DNA from: Chitinophagaceae bacterium
GTDB lineage: Bacteria; Bacteroidota; Bacteroidia; Chitinophagales; Chitinophagaceae
Length of the DNA stretch: 43,987 bases
Reading direction: 5' to 3'
Assembly: GCA_947447465.1 (NCBI GenBank)
Contig: CANFKE010000036.1
Location: 1 to 43,987, forward strand
Positions 6,875 to 15,156 of this stretch are shown in pieces; within the stretch, counting starts at the first letter, position 1; each line of letters starts with the position of its first letter. Under the pieces are notes generated by a model. The model was not told the origin of the DNA. It saw only the letters and a program-made list of their open reading frames with translations, and did not search any database. A program made the translations under genes and the position numbers.

Positions 6875-7630
6875 TTACCATTCTGTAAATTCAGGTGCAG
6901 CTCCTTTTTTAGGTAACTGTATCACATGCACAGCACCGAGAATGCGGATGATCGGGTAAATAGGATCCAGTTCGTGCCATTTTCTGCCGAAGTTGATAGC
7001 AGAAGGAAATTTATGGTGGTTATTATGGTATGATTCACCCAACATCAGAAAATCAACCGGGATCAGGTTTTTAGATGTATTGTTCATTTCATGGCTCTCG
7101 TAACCATACTTATGGGCATACCAGTTAATGATAGCACCATGAACCGGGGCCATGAGCAATAGTGGTGGCAATAACAACCACTGCCATGGAGCCGTTGCAA
7201 AGAACCAGAAGAAAGTGAAATAGCACAATGACCAGAAGATCCTCGGCCACATAGAACCGGCAAACTTGTCGAATGCAGGCCAGTCGGGCACGTTCTTGGT
7301 AAATTTAGGGTCAACAACAGCCGTTCTGTTGCTGATGCCGGCATAGATAACGTAGGTCTTCCACATCATATCCACCACGTTCTTAGAGTAAGATGGTGAA
7401 TGCGGGTCTTTTTCGGTGTCGGTGAATGCGTGGTGCATACGGTGCATGATCGCATATGCACGCGGACTGAGATAAGACGAACCTTGCGTAATGAAAGAAA
7501 GGACGTAGAAAAACTTTTCTGCACCCTTACTCATTTTGAATGCAGCATGTGAAGCATATCTATGATGAAAGAATGTCTGACAAAAGAGGGATAAATACCA
7601 GATACTAAAAAAGAAAATAACAACAGCCAT
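6875..7630 (-). CDS. Acyl-CoA desaturase (membrane fatty acid desaturase)
   Basis: A 251-residue integral membrane desaturase. The three histidine clusters that bind the di-iron centre are present: HHRYASH (22-28), HRMHH (63-67) and HNNHH (202-206), the last in the usual ESYHNNHH context. Hydrophobic spans precede box one and lie at about 130-165. The family (delta-9 type, stearoyl-CoA desaturase-like) introduces a cis double bond into acyl chains using O2 and an electron donor. The length is normal for the short bacterial forms. A TAATTTTG promoter element lies at 7653-7660. No partner reductase is adjacent, although the stand-alone flavin reductase at 322 is conceivable. Confidence 0.93.
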   Translation of the reverse strand: MAVVIFFFSIWYLSLFCQTFFHHRYASHAAFKMSKGAEKFFYVLSFITQGSSYLSPRAYAIMHRMHHAFTDTEKDPHSPSYSKNVVDMMWKTYVIYAGISNRTAVVDPKFTKNVPDWPAFDKFAGSMWPRIFWSLCYFTFFWFFATAPWQWLLLPPLLLMAPVHGAIINWYAHKYGYESHEMNNTSKNLIPVDFLMLGESYHNNHHKFPSAINFGRKWHELDPIYPIIRILGAVHVIQLPKKGAAPEFTEW

Positions 7631-7652
7631 TAAAAAATTTTTATTTGCGTGG

Positions 7653-7660
7653 CAAAATTA
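7653..7660 (-). promoter_or_regulatory. -7 element of the desaturase gene
   Basis: The minus strand reads TAATTTTG, an exact match, 22 bases before the ATG. The rest of 7661-7929 holds no gene that I can support. Confidence 0.55.
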
Positions 7661-7929
7661 AAAGAAACAATCCAACGGAAAAACACAATTCTTTCAATAG
7701 TGATATAAATCACCGGACAAACCACTGATGATCAATAGTTGTAGATAAGAGCAGATCTTTGAAAAGCTGCAGCTATGACGGAATAAAACGGCAGCATATC
7801 ATGGACACCCAGGAATTATAAGGTCATAATAACCTCTGTGCGTAGTTTGAGCCGGGGTAATCGGCGAAGCCAAGTCCATTCCTTTACTTTTCTTACTTTT
7901 AACCCGTTCTTAAAAGCAAACACGTTTTA

Positions 7930-9987
7930 ATGAAAAAGTTTAACCACATAAAAAAATGGGCTATTCCCGCCATCGCACTCATGAGTCTGCAATTATCGGG
8001 CAACACATCTCTGGCGCAGGGATATGACCCTAACTTCAATGTAGAGGCACAATCTTTTGCCGACCTGCAATTACTCCGATATGAGGTGCCGGGTTTCAAT
8101 GAGCTTACGCTGAAACAAAAGCAACAGGCATATTATCTATACGAGGCAGCACTCTGCGGTCGTGACATCATCTATGACCAGAAAAGTAAGTACGGTATCC
8201 TTATTCGCAAGACCATAGAAGCTATGTACGGAACGTATAAGGGTGATAAGAACACAAAAGACTGGAAAGCATTTGAAGAATATTGCGGTCGTTTCTGGTT
8301 CAGTAATGGCAACCACCACCACTATAGTAATGATAAGTTCATTCCTGAATGTTCTTACGAATACTTCCTTTCTGTGTTAAAGGCCAGCGATGCAGCTAAA
8401 CTGCCGAAGGAGAAAGCCGAAACAATAGAAGCTTTTGCCAAGCGTATAAAGCCGATAGTGTTCGATATGAACTTTGAACCCAAGGTGGTAGATCTACGCC
8501 CGAACATTGATAATGTAGCCAACTCATCTAATAATTTCTACGAAGGGGTCACACAGAAGGAGGTAGAAGCGTTCTACGACAAGTTTGATACCAAAGGCAA
8601 TGCACCATCATGGGGTTTGAACAGTAAACTGATGAAGGTGAACGGCAAGATCATAGAAAAGACGTGGAAGCGCGATGGCATGTATGGCGCCTCTATAGGT
8701 CATATTGTTATGTGGCTTGAAAAAGCACTCTCTGTTGCTGAAAATAAAGAGCAGGCCGACGCATTGGATAAGCTGATACGTTTCTACAAGACCGGTGATC
8801 TGAAAGTATGGGACGACTATAACGTGGCATGGGTAAAAGACGTTAACTCTCGTATTGATGTAGTGAACGGATTCATAGAAGTGTATCTTGATGCGATAGG
8901 CAAGAAGGCCAGCTTCGAAAGTACATTGTCTCTCCGCGATATGGAAGAAACAAAGCGTCTGGAAAAGATAGCGGCAGAAGCACAGTGGTTTGAGGATAAT
9001 TCCCCGATCATGAAGGAGCATAAGAAAGCAACAGTTAAGGGTATTACCGCAAAAGCCATTACCGTAATTGTGGAGTGCGGCGATGCGGCACCGAGCACAC
9101 CCATAGGTATCAACCTGCCTAATGCCGAGTGGATCCGTAAAGAGCATGGTTCTAAGTCTGTATCACTCAGTAACATCATTCATTCTTACAACCTGGCCAG
9201 CGCGAAAGGCGGTATGCTCACAGAGTTTGGCACGAATGAAGAAGTGATAGCCCGTTTGAAAAAATATGGCGCACTGGCATCAGATCTGCATACAGACATG
9301 CACGAATGTATAGGTCATGCATCAGGTCAGATCAATCCGGGTGTGGAAACGACGGACAAGACCCTGAAGAACTATGCGAGTTGCCTAGAGGAAGCACGTG
9401 CCGATCTTGTTGGCTTGTATTATGTCAATGATCAGAAGTTGGTAGATATTGGCGTTATGCCGAATCTGGATGTAGCAAAAGCTGCTTATGACAACTACAT
9501 GATGAACGGTATGATGACGCAGCTTACGCGCATAAAACCGGGCGACCAGATAGAAGAGGCGCACATGCGTAACCGCGCACTCATAGCGCATTGGGCGTAT
9601 GAAAAAGGCCGTGCAGAGCATGTTGTTGAAATGATAGATCGTAATGGCAAAACATTTATACAGGTTAACGACTATACCAAGTTGCGCAAGCTATTTGGTG
9701 AGTTGTTGAAAGAGATCCAGCGCATCAAGTCGGAAGGCGATTACGAAGCCGGAAAAAACCTGGTAGAGCATTACGGAGTAAAAGTAGATCCTAAGCTGCA
9801 TAAAGAGGTGCTGGCCCGTTTTGAAAGGCTTGGTATCAAGCCTTACCGTGGTTTTATACAGCCAAAGCTGGTTCCGGTAATGAATGGCAAGACCATCACC
9901 AATGTAAAGGTGGAATACCCAGATAACTTCTTTACACAAATGATGGAATACGGCAAGAAATATGGTTACCTGCCGGTAGTGAACTAA
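7930..9987 (+). CDS. Dipeptidyl peptidase III, M49 zinc peptidase
   Basis: A 685-residue secreted member of the M49 family, which releases dipeptides from the N-terminus of oligopeptides. The zinc-binding HExxxH is HECIGH (458-463), close to the HECLGH of characterised Bacteroides enzymes and distinct from eukaryotic HELLGH. The third ligand lies in EEARAD (487-492), with Glu488 the expected zinc ligand. A signal peptide (1 to about 29, ending SLAQ) targets it to the periplasm, unlike the cytosolic eukaryotic forms. Length fits bacterial M49. It probably works with other exported peptidases, such as the M3 enzyme at 25758, in peptide nutrition. It is transcribed alone, with a strong terminator 24 bases after the stop. 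Confidence 0.95.
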   Translation: MKKFNHIKKWAIPAIALMSLQLSGNTSLAQGYDPNFNVEAQSFADLQLLRYEVPGFNELTLKQKQQAYYLYEAALCGRDIIYDQKSKYGILIRKTIEAMYGTYKGDKNTKDWKAFEEYCGRFWFSNGNHHHYSNDKFIPECSYEYFLSVLKASDAAKLPKEKAETIEAFAKRIKPIVFDMNFEPKVVDLRPNIDNVANSSNNFYEGVTQKEVEAFYDKFDTKGNAPSWGLNSKLMKVNGKIIEKTWKRDGMYGASIGHIVMWLEKALSVAENKEQADALDKLIRFYKTGDLKVWDDYNVAWVKDVNSRIDVVNGFIEVYLDAIGKKASFESTLSLRDMEETKRLEKIAAEAQWFEDNSPIMKEHKKATVKGITAKAITVIVECGDAAPSTPIGINLPNAEWIRKEHGSKSVSLSNIIHSYNLASAKGGMLTEFGTNEEVIARLKKYGALASDLHTDMHECIGHASGQINPGVETTDKTLKNYASCLEEARADLVGLYYVNDQKLVDIGVMPNLDVAKAAYDNYMMNGMMTQLTRIKPGDQIEEAHMRNRALIAHWAYEKGRAEHVVEMIDRNGKTFIQVNDYTKLRKLFGELLKEIQRIKSEGDYEAGKNLVEHYGVKVDPKLHKEVLARFERLGIKPYRGFIQPKLVPVMNGKTITNVKVEYPDNFFTQMMEYGKKYGYLPVVN

Positions 9988-10010
9988 TATATAAGATAGA
10001 AACAGGTAAG

Positions 10011-10042
10011 AGAGGTGTGCTGTAAGGCGCACCTCTTTTTTT
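10011..10042 (+). terminator. Terminator after the M49 peptidase gene
   Basis: AGAGGTGTGC (10011-10020) pairs with GCGCACCTCT (10027-10036) with one G-T pair, followed by TTTTTT. Confidence 0.8.
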
Positions 10043-10107
10043 ATTCCCGATAGATGTTATCTGCATTTAGCTGATTACCATAGAGCGGTCCTTTTGATGA
10101 GCATTTA

Positions 10108-10250
10108 TAAAAAGTGGCAGTTTTTAAGAAAAGTGGCAGTTTTGCCCGGTTTAATTTACCTGTAATGCTGTGTGGCAGGGCTTTTGATGGCATTTTAACA
10201 AATTGCCGAAAACTGCCACTTTCTGCCACTTTTTGCCACATGCTGCCGGT
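10108..10250. repeat. Inverted-repeat element, copy A (GTGGCAG / CTGCCAC)
   Basis: GTGGCAG occurs at 10114, 10133 and 10172. Its complement follows as CTGCCAC at 10213 and 10223, then the variants TTGCCAC at 10233 and CTGCCGG at 10243, exactly every 10 bp. The two sides can pair over more than 25 bp if an 8-9 base bulge is allowed, around a central region of about 70 bases with a conserved core (10178-10203). There is no reading frame. I do not recognise it as a named repeat or transposon end. Confidence 0.75.
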
Positions 10251-10273
10251 TTTTTGTCGGGTGATGTCTGAAC

Positions 10274-10311
10274 CGGGATTACGCTGATTAAATGATAGGC
10301 TATGATTCCCG
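10274..10311. repeat. Degenerate GGATTACGCTGATT-type intergenic repeat
   Basis: GGGATTACGCTGATTA starting at 10275 resembles a short sequence I have seen scattered between genes in Bacteroidota; a related GGATTATACAGATT occurs at 10876. A weak inverted repeat (CGGGA ... TCCCG) frames it. It sits between the two inverted-repeat elements. Confidence 0.35.
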
Positions 10312-10352
10312 ATGTGTATCGTCCTTAAAAAAGTTCACTGTTTTATGGTATT

Positions 10353-10520
10353 TAAAAAGTGGAAGTTTTTTTGTGTTTACGGAAGTTTTATTTGTGTGAT
10401 TTTGGTTGAAATGCTTTGTGGGTAAGGCTTTTGGGTGTTTTAACAAATCTCATAAAAGTTCCACTTTCTTCCACATTACTTCCACATTACTTCCGGTTTA
10501 CTTCCACTTTTTTCCACTTT
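10353..10520. repeat. Inverted-repeat element, copy B (GTGGAAG / CTTCCAC)
   Basis: This is a diverged copy of the element at 10108-10250. GTGGAAG lies at 10359 and a variant ACGGAAG at 10379; the complementary side runs GTTCCAC, CTTCCAC, CTTCCAC, CTTCCGG, CTTCCAC, TTTCCAC at 10458, 10468, 10479, 10490, 10501 and 10511, so every 10-11 bp. The first left unit and first right unit are 99 bases apart, exactly as in copy A, and the central core (10424-10448) matches copy A. The heptamer differs from copy A at one base on each side, and the two differences are complementary. Confidence 0.75.
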
Positions 10521-10842
10521 TTGCTTGTCTGGCCTTCGAGTGCCTCGGGGTGCCCTTCGATTGCCGGAAGGGTGTTTTTTGAAAGGGTTGTTGCCTGGCA
10601 GAAGATTTTCTGCCCCTACGTGTTGCGTGGGGTTGGTGTAGTTGATAGTGTCTATATGTCAAAGAGCAGGCCGTCCATCACTTCGACAAGATCAGGATGA
10701 CAGGTTATAAATCGGGTGCAAAATAATACGCGAAAATAAATCTATGAAATAAAGATATTCACAAAAGTCAAGGCGCAATCGGCTGAAAGCCTTTGTGGGT
10801 GTTGGTTTGAGATGGGTGTTTTTTGTGGATATGTTTTTGGAT
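10521..10842. other. Gene-free stretch with dispersed-repeat fragments
   Basis: No coding signal. It holds fragments of a CTTCGA(g/c)...TCAGGATGACAG repeat (10543-10575 and 10671-10702) also seen near 12450, and a small hairpin (GGCAGAA 10597-10603 with TTCTGCC 10608-10614). It ends at a terminator that has no gene of its own upstream. Confidence 0.5.
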
Positions 10843-10872
10843 CACTCCCGCAATGCTGCGGGAGTGTTTTTT
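10843..10872 (+). terminator. Intrinsic terminator without an assigned gene
   Basis: CACTCCCGCA (10843-10852) pairs perfectly with TGCGGGAGTG (10857-10866), loop ATGC, followed by TTTTTT. The last plus-strand gene upstream already has its own terminator at 10011-10042, so this one may end a non-coding transcript arising in 10050-10840. Confidence 0.75.
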
Positions 10873-10977
10873 AAGAGGATTATACAGATTCACCGGTCAC
10901 TGATCCCAAGATGCAATTGTCTATAAAATGGCGGTAATCCTATTTTTGCGGACGAGCCACAACATCAAAACACTCCC

Positions 10978-10985
10978 TACCTTTA
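10978..10985 (+). promoter_or_regulatory. -7-like element of the glcD-like gene
   Basis: TACCTTTA lies four bases before the ATG at 10990, the same variant as before the flavin reductase gene. A second exact match, TATTTTTG, lies at 10941-10948 and would give a 40-base leader. Which is used cannot be told. Confidence 0.42.
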
Positions 10986-10989
10986 CACT

Positions 10990-12399
10990 ATGTCTTTCAA
11001 GAAAATAAACAAAGAAGATATTGCATATTTCCAGACCCTACTGGAGGAGCGTTTTGTGATGACCGATGAGGAACAGCTGGAACGTTGTTCGGGAGATCAT
11101 ACGGAAGACCTCCGTTATCTGCCCGAGGTTGTTTTGCAACCGGGTACTACTGAAGATGTGAGTAAGATCATGGCTTACTGCAACGGGCAGATGATACCTG
11201 TTACCGCACGGGGTGCGGGTACGGGGCTTAGTGGTGGTGCATTGCCTGTATATGGTGGTGTGGTGCTCGATATGAAGCGCTTCAATAAGATACTGCATGT
11301 AGATAAACGCAATTTTCAGGTAACCACAGAGCCGGGTGTGATCACACAGGAGCTACAGGAACACCTGAAGGCCGAAGGTCTCTTCTATCCTCCCGACCCT
11401 GCCAGTAAGGGTTCTTGCTTTATAGGTGGCAATGTATCTGAAAACAGTGGTGGTCCGAGAGCGGTAAAGTATGGTGTGGTGAAAGACTATGTGCTGAATG
11501 TAGAATTGGTACTGCCCGATGGCAGTGTGATATGGACCGGCGCCAATGTGTTGAAGAACGCCACAGGGTATAATCTTACTCAACTGATCGTAGGAAGTGA
11601 GGGTACGCTGGGCATCATTACTAAAATAGTGCTGCGCCTCATTCCTGCAGTAAAGCATGATCTGACATTGCTGGTGCCTTTCCGATCTGCGGTAGAGGCT
11701 TGTGCGGCGGTGAATGCTATTTTTCTGGGTGGTTATACGCCTTCGGCATTAGAGTTCATGGAGCGGGACGCGCTGGATTGGTCGATGAAGTTCACGCAAA
11801 GTACAGGCGTTCATCTGCCCGATGATATAGTAGCTCATCTGCTCATTGAGGTTGATGGTAATCATATGGATGAGCTGTATCGCGATGCGGAGGCTATTTC
11901 AGAGATCGTACAAAAATTTGATGTCGGTGAGATCCTCTTTGCCGATAGTGCAGAACAGAAGAACATGCTATGGACGCTGCGCCGCAAAGTAGGTGAAGCT
12001 GTGAAGAGTAATTCTATATACAAAGAAGAAGATACCGTAGTGCCGCGTGCTGAATTGCCAGAACTATTACAGATCATCAAGCGAATAGGTGCCGAATATG
12101 GTTTCCAGAGTGTGTGTTATGGTCATGCCGGCGATGGTAACCTGCATGTAAACATTGTGAAGGGAAGCATGAGTGATGAAGATTGGAATGGCAAGCTGAC
12201 AGCGGGTATTCGTGAGTTATTCAAAGAAGTGGTTCGCCTGGGCGGAACAATTTCCGGGGAGCACGGTATTGGTCTGGTGCAAAAGGAATATATGGATATC
12301 GCCTTCAATGCCACGCAAACCATGCTTATGAAACAGATCAAGAATGTTTTCGACCCCAAGGGGATTTTAAATCCGGGTAAAATGTTTGTAGGCGCATAG
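10990..12399 (+). CDS. FAD-linked 2-hydroxyacid oxidase (GlcD / D-lactate dehydrogenase type)
   Basis: A 469-residue flavoprotein of the FAD-binding PCMH/type 4 family. The FAD pyrophosphate loop is visible as ARGAGTGLSGGA (73-84), followed by GGNVSENSGGPRAVKYG, the family's second FAD-binding block. The C-terminal cap domain has GHAGDGNLHVN (378-388) and GEHGIG (423-428), which supply active-site histidines. Family members oxidise D-2-hydroxyacids such as D-lactate or glycolate and pass electrons to quinones or cytochrome. GlcE and GlcF partners are not adjacent, and no Fe-S domain is fused, so D-lactate dehydrogenase is at least as likely as glycolate oxidase. No signal peptide. Confidence 0.9.
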   Translation: MSFKKINKEDIAYFQTLLEERFVMTDEEQLERCSGDHTEDLRYLPEVVLQPGTTEDVSKIMAYCNGQMIPVTARGAGTGLSGGALPVYGGVVLDMKRFNKILHVDKRNFQVTTEPGVITQELQEHLKAEGLFYPPDPASKGSCFIGGNVSENSGGPRAVKYGVVKDYVLNVELVLPDGSVIWTGANVLKNATGYNLTQLIVGSEGTLGIITKIVLRLIPAVKHDLTLLVPFRSAVEACAAVNAIFLGGYTPSALEFMERDALDWSMKFTQSTGVHLPDDIVAHLLIEVDGNHMDELYRDAEAISEIVQKFDVGEILFADSAEQKNMLWTLRRKVGEAVKSNSIYKEEDTVVPRAELPELLQIIKRIGAEYGFQSVCYGHAGDGNLHVNIVKGSMSDEDWNGKLTAGIRELFKEVVRLGGTISGEHGIGLVQKEYMDIAFNATQTMLMKQIKNVFDPKGILNPGKMFVGA

Positions 12400-12818
12400 T
12401 TTTTTGGTGGGTACAAAACGAATACGTCCCGTGCGAATGCCTAATGGTCGTCCTTCGAGAGCCTCAGGATGACAGGCTCACCCTGACATTCGGGGATGCG
12501 CGAAAAAGGAGCCAGGCTGCGTGTTATTGTGGTTGGCCAGACCGCTCCTCGCAAGCTCGGCCAACGCTTCTTTCAGCATACGAAGTGATTTAACAGCACA
12601 AACATAGTTTTATAATCATTTAGGTTAGCTTTTGGCAAAAGAACAATGCGCAGAAACGCATAATTGTATCTAAACGATAGAATAAAGCATGGATTTGCAT
12701 GAACCACCCTAAGCCCCCTACAATCTTAATGACCTAATGTTAAAATACGCCAACAGGCAGGATAGTTGCGGTTTCATTGCTGTTTTTAGAATAACTTCGT
12801 AGATATAAAATTATTATA
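12400..12818. other. Gene-free stretch with dispersed repeats
   Basis: No coding signal in 419 bases. It holds GTCCTTCGAGAGCCTCAGGA followed by TGACAGG (12449-12475), a member of the dispersed repeat also seen at 10543 and 10671, and an inverted repeat GTTGGCC (12532-12538) / GGCCAAC (12559-12565). No clear terminator follows the oxidase gene. Confidence 0.5.
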
Positions 12819-13442
12819 ATGAGGCAGATGCTTTGCACATTACTATTGTGCGCAGGATTTTTGAGCGTATCGGCTCAGGACGTTTATAATAGCTCAGGAA
12901 AGGCAAACGGTTACAGAAAGAAAGAACAGAAAGGTTATGACCCTGCCAAGCTGGTGCTAGGTGGCGGTCTTAATGCAGGTCTGTCATCAGATTACGCCAA
13001 CTTTGGTATATCACCAAAGGTTGGTTACAAGCTTACCGACTTCTTGTCTGCGGGGGTAGGTCTGGGTTATCAGTACTATAAGATATATGATTACACCCTT
13101 CAGAACAATCAGGCGCAGTATCAGCATTATAACATCATATTTCCCGGCGTATGGGCCAAATGCATGGTGTACAATCCCATATTCATTGCTGCGGATTTTG
13201 AATACGACATTACCAATCTCCGCTATTATGTACCGGACTATTCAAGCGGTACTGCCGATCGTGCGATAAGGAAAACACAGTCGGTGACCGCTGCGTGTAT
13301 GTTGGTTGGCGCAGGTTTCAAACAATCTCTTGGTGGCCGTACTTCGGCTACATTCGAAATCATGTATGACCTCTTGCAGGCCGACTACAGTCCATACAAG
13401 AACCAGCTGGTGTACCGTGCCGGTATATACGTAGGCTTATAA
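12819..13442 (+). CDS. Outer-membrane beta-barrel protein
   Basis: A 207-residue secreted protein with a signal peptide (MRQMLCTLLLCAGFLSVSAQ, cleavage before DVYN). The mature part has the alternating, Gly- and aromatic-rich strands of a small porin-like barrel: LVLGGGLNAGLSSDYANFGI, then SPKVGYKLTDFLSAGVGLGY and similar, ending YRAGIYVGL with a C-terminal strand. It fits the OmpA/OmpW-like barrel fold common in Bacteroidota. No substrate or function can be assigned. It is monocistronic, with its own terminator. Confidence 0.8.
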   Translation: MRQMLCTLLLCAGFLSVSAQDVYNSSGKANGYRKKEQKGYDPAKLVLGGGLNAGLSSDYANFGISPKVGYKLTDFLSAGVGLGYQYYKIYDYTLQNNQAQYQHYNIIFPGVWAKCMVYNPIFIAADFEYDITNLRYYVPDYSSGTADRAIRKTQSVTAACMLVGAGFKQSLGGRTSATFEIMYDLLQADYSPYKNQLVYRAGIYVGL

Positions 13443-13467
13443 TATATTGGCTAAATTTTATTGATTG

Positions 13468-13509
13468 TCGGTTGTGTCCTACTTTTGGTCACAACCGATT
13501 TTGTTTTTT
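13468..13509 (+). terminator. Terminator after the beta-barrel gene
   Basis: TCGGTTGTG (13468-13476) pairs with CACAACCGA (13490-13498), followed by TTTTGTTTTTT. Confidence 0.8.
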
Positions 13510-13629
13510 GGTGTACAACTTTACATGTTGCCCCAACGGAGCAATGAAGCATCAGATCAATATTGATGGATGCGCTTTTAGTTTTTACCCTGCCGGTGGC
13601 AGGCAGGTTTTTACTTTTAAATCAGAATA

Positions 13630-15156
13630 ATGAGTCCTGTAATACTACTTTCCATTATCCTCCTATACTTTGCCGTATTGCTGGGCATAGCGTTCTATAC
13701 ATCGCGCAATTCGAGCAACGAATCATTTTTTATAGGCAACCGCAACAGCAAGTGGTGGCTGGTGGCGTTCGGGATGATCGGCACCTCCCTTTCCGGCATG
13801 ACCTTCATATCTGTGCCCGGCACAGTTGGCCTCAAAGGGTTTGACTATTTTCAGGTGGTCATTGGCTATTGGCTGGGTTACTTTGCGGTAGCATTTATTC
13901 TTTTGCCACTCTATTATAAGCTGAAACTTACGTCCATATATACCTATCTTGAAGGCAGGCTGGGTGGAACAGCGTACAAAACCGGTGCATTGTTCTTTAT
14001 TCTCTCCCGCACATTGGGAGCCACGCTGCGCTTGTATCTGGTAATAAAAGTGCTTGAAAAATTTGTACTGGAAGGAATGGGGATACCATTCGAGGCAACC
14101 GCGATCATCATACTCGGACTTATTCTGCTCTACACTTATAGAGGTGGTGTTAAAACGATCGTTTGGACCGATACGCTGCAGACCACATTCATGTTGCTGG
14201 CACTTATGATCTGTGTGGGTTATATCCTGCATGCCATGAACCTGAGCACAGGAGCAGGCTGGGCGATGATGCGCGAACATGGCTATACCCAACTGCTGGA
14301 AACAGATCCGCAGAAAGGCGGCTATTTCCTTAAGCAGATATTCGGTGGCGCATTCATCACGATAGCGATGACCGGCCTCGACCAGGAAATGATGCAGAAG
14401 AACATCAGCGTAAGTAATGTAAAGGACTCACAGAAAAACATGCTTACTCTCAGCTTCCTGCAGGCCTTTGTTGTGTTCATCTTCCTTATGCTGGGAGGTT
14501 TGTTGTACCTGTATGGTATGAGTAAAGGCGGCAGTTTTCAGCATGTAATGGTGAACGGTAAAGACACGGTACAATTCCTGCTGGATGGTAAGAATATCAT
14601 TGGCGATAACATCTTCCCTGAGCTGGCGTTCCATTATATGCCGCCTGTCATCAGTGTTATCTTTATCATTGGCCTTATTTCCGCACTATTCCCCAGTGCA
14701 GACGGAGCCCTTACGGCTCTTACCTCATCGTTCTGCATAGATATATTGGGCATACGCCGCAAGCAGGGAATGACGGAAATGCAACAGAAGAAGACGCGCA
14801 TGTTCGTGCACTATACATTTGCGGTACTGTTCCTGATCTGTGTATTTATTTTCAGGATAGTAGATAACGGCTCATTGATACAGACATTGTTGGTCGTTGC
14901 GGGTTACACCTATGGTCCGCTGCTGGCATTGTTCGTATTCGGTATTTTCACCCGCAGGAACGTGAGGAAGGAATTTGTGCCCATAATCTGTATTGCCGCA
15001 CCTGTGATCTGTTATATGCTGAAACAGAATGAAGCCCAATGGCTGGGAGGCTACCAGATAGGTACCGAACTACTTATCATCAATGCATCACTAACCTTTT
15101 TACTCTTACTTTTATCTTCTAAAAAAGGTCGGGTAGAAACCGACCAAGTGCAATAA
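13630..15156 (+). CDS. Sodium:solute symporter (SSS family)
   Basis: A 508-residue multi-spanning membrane protein of the SSS family (SglT/PutP fold). About 13 hydrophobic segments are visible. Family signs are the N-terminal GIAFYTSRNSSNESFFIGNR followed by SKWWLVAFGMIGTSLSGMTF, the GLDQEMMQKNISVSN segment in the middle and LFPSADGALTALTSSFC near TM8, which carries sodium-site Ser residues. The substrate (sugar, amino acid, sialic acid) cannot be told. The stop codon is directly followed by the ATG of the LOG-family gene (TAAATG), so they are co-transcribed. TACTTTTA at 13612-13619 may be the -7 element, ten bases before the ATG. Confidence 0.92.
   Translation: MSPVILLSIILLYFAVLLGIAFYTSRNSSNESFFIGNRNSKWWLVAFGMIGTSLSGMTFISVPGTVGLKGFDYFQVVIGYWLGYFAVAFILLPLYYKLKLTSIYTYLEGRLGGTAYKTGALFFILSRTLGATLRLYLVIKVLEKFVLEGMGIPFEATAIIILGLILLYTYRGGVKTIVWTDTLQTTFMLLALMICVGYILHAMNLSTGAGWAMMREHGYTQLLETDPQKGGYFLKQIFGGAFITIAMTGLDQEMMQKNISVSNVKDSQKNMLTLSFLQAFVVFIFLMLGGLLYLYGMSKGGSFQHVMVNGKDTVQFLLDGKNIIGDNIFPELAFHYMPPVISVIFIIGLISALFPSADGALTALTSSFCIDILGIRRKQGMTEMQQKKTRMFVHYTFAVLFLICVFIFRIVDNGSLIQTLLVVAGYTYGPLLALFVFGIFTRRNVRKEFVPIICIAAPVICYMLKQNEAQWLGGYQIGTELLIINASLTFLLLLLSSKKGRVETDQVQ

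Noticed and set aside
10458..10517. CRISPR-like array
   Set aside because: Units are 7 bases with 3-4-base gaps, far shorter than CRISPR repeats and spacers, and no cas genes are present.
10416..10700. 94-codon frame across repeat copy B
   Set aside because: It runs through the repeat array and dispersed-repeat fragments and has no protein-like pattern.
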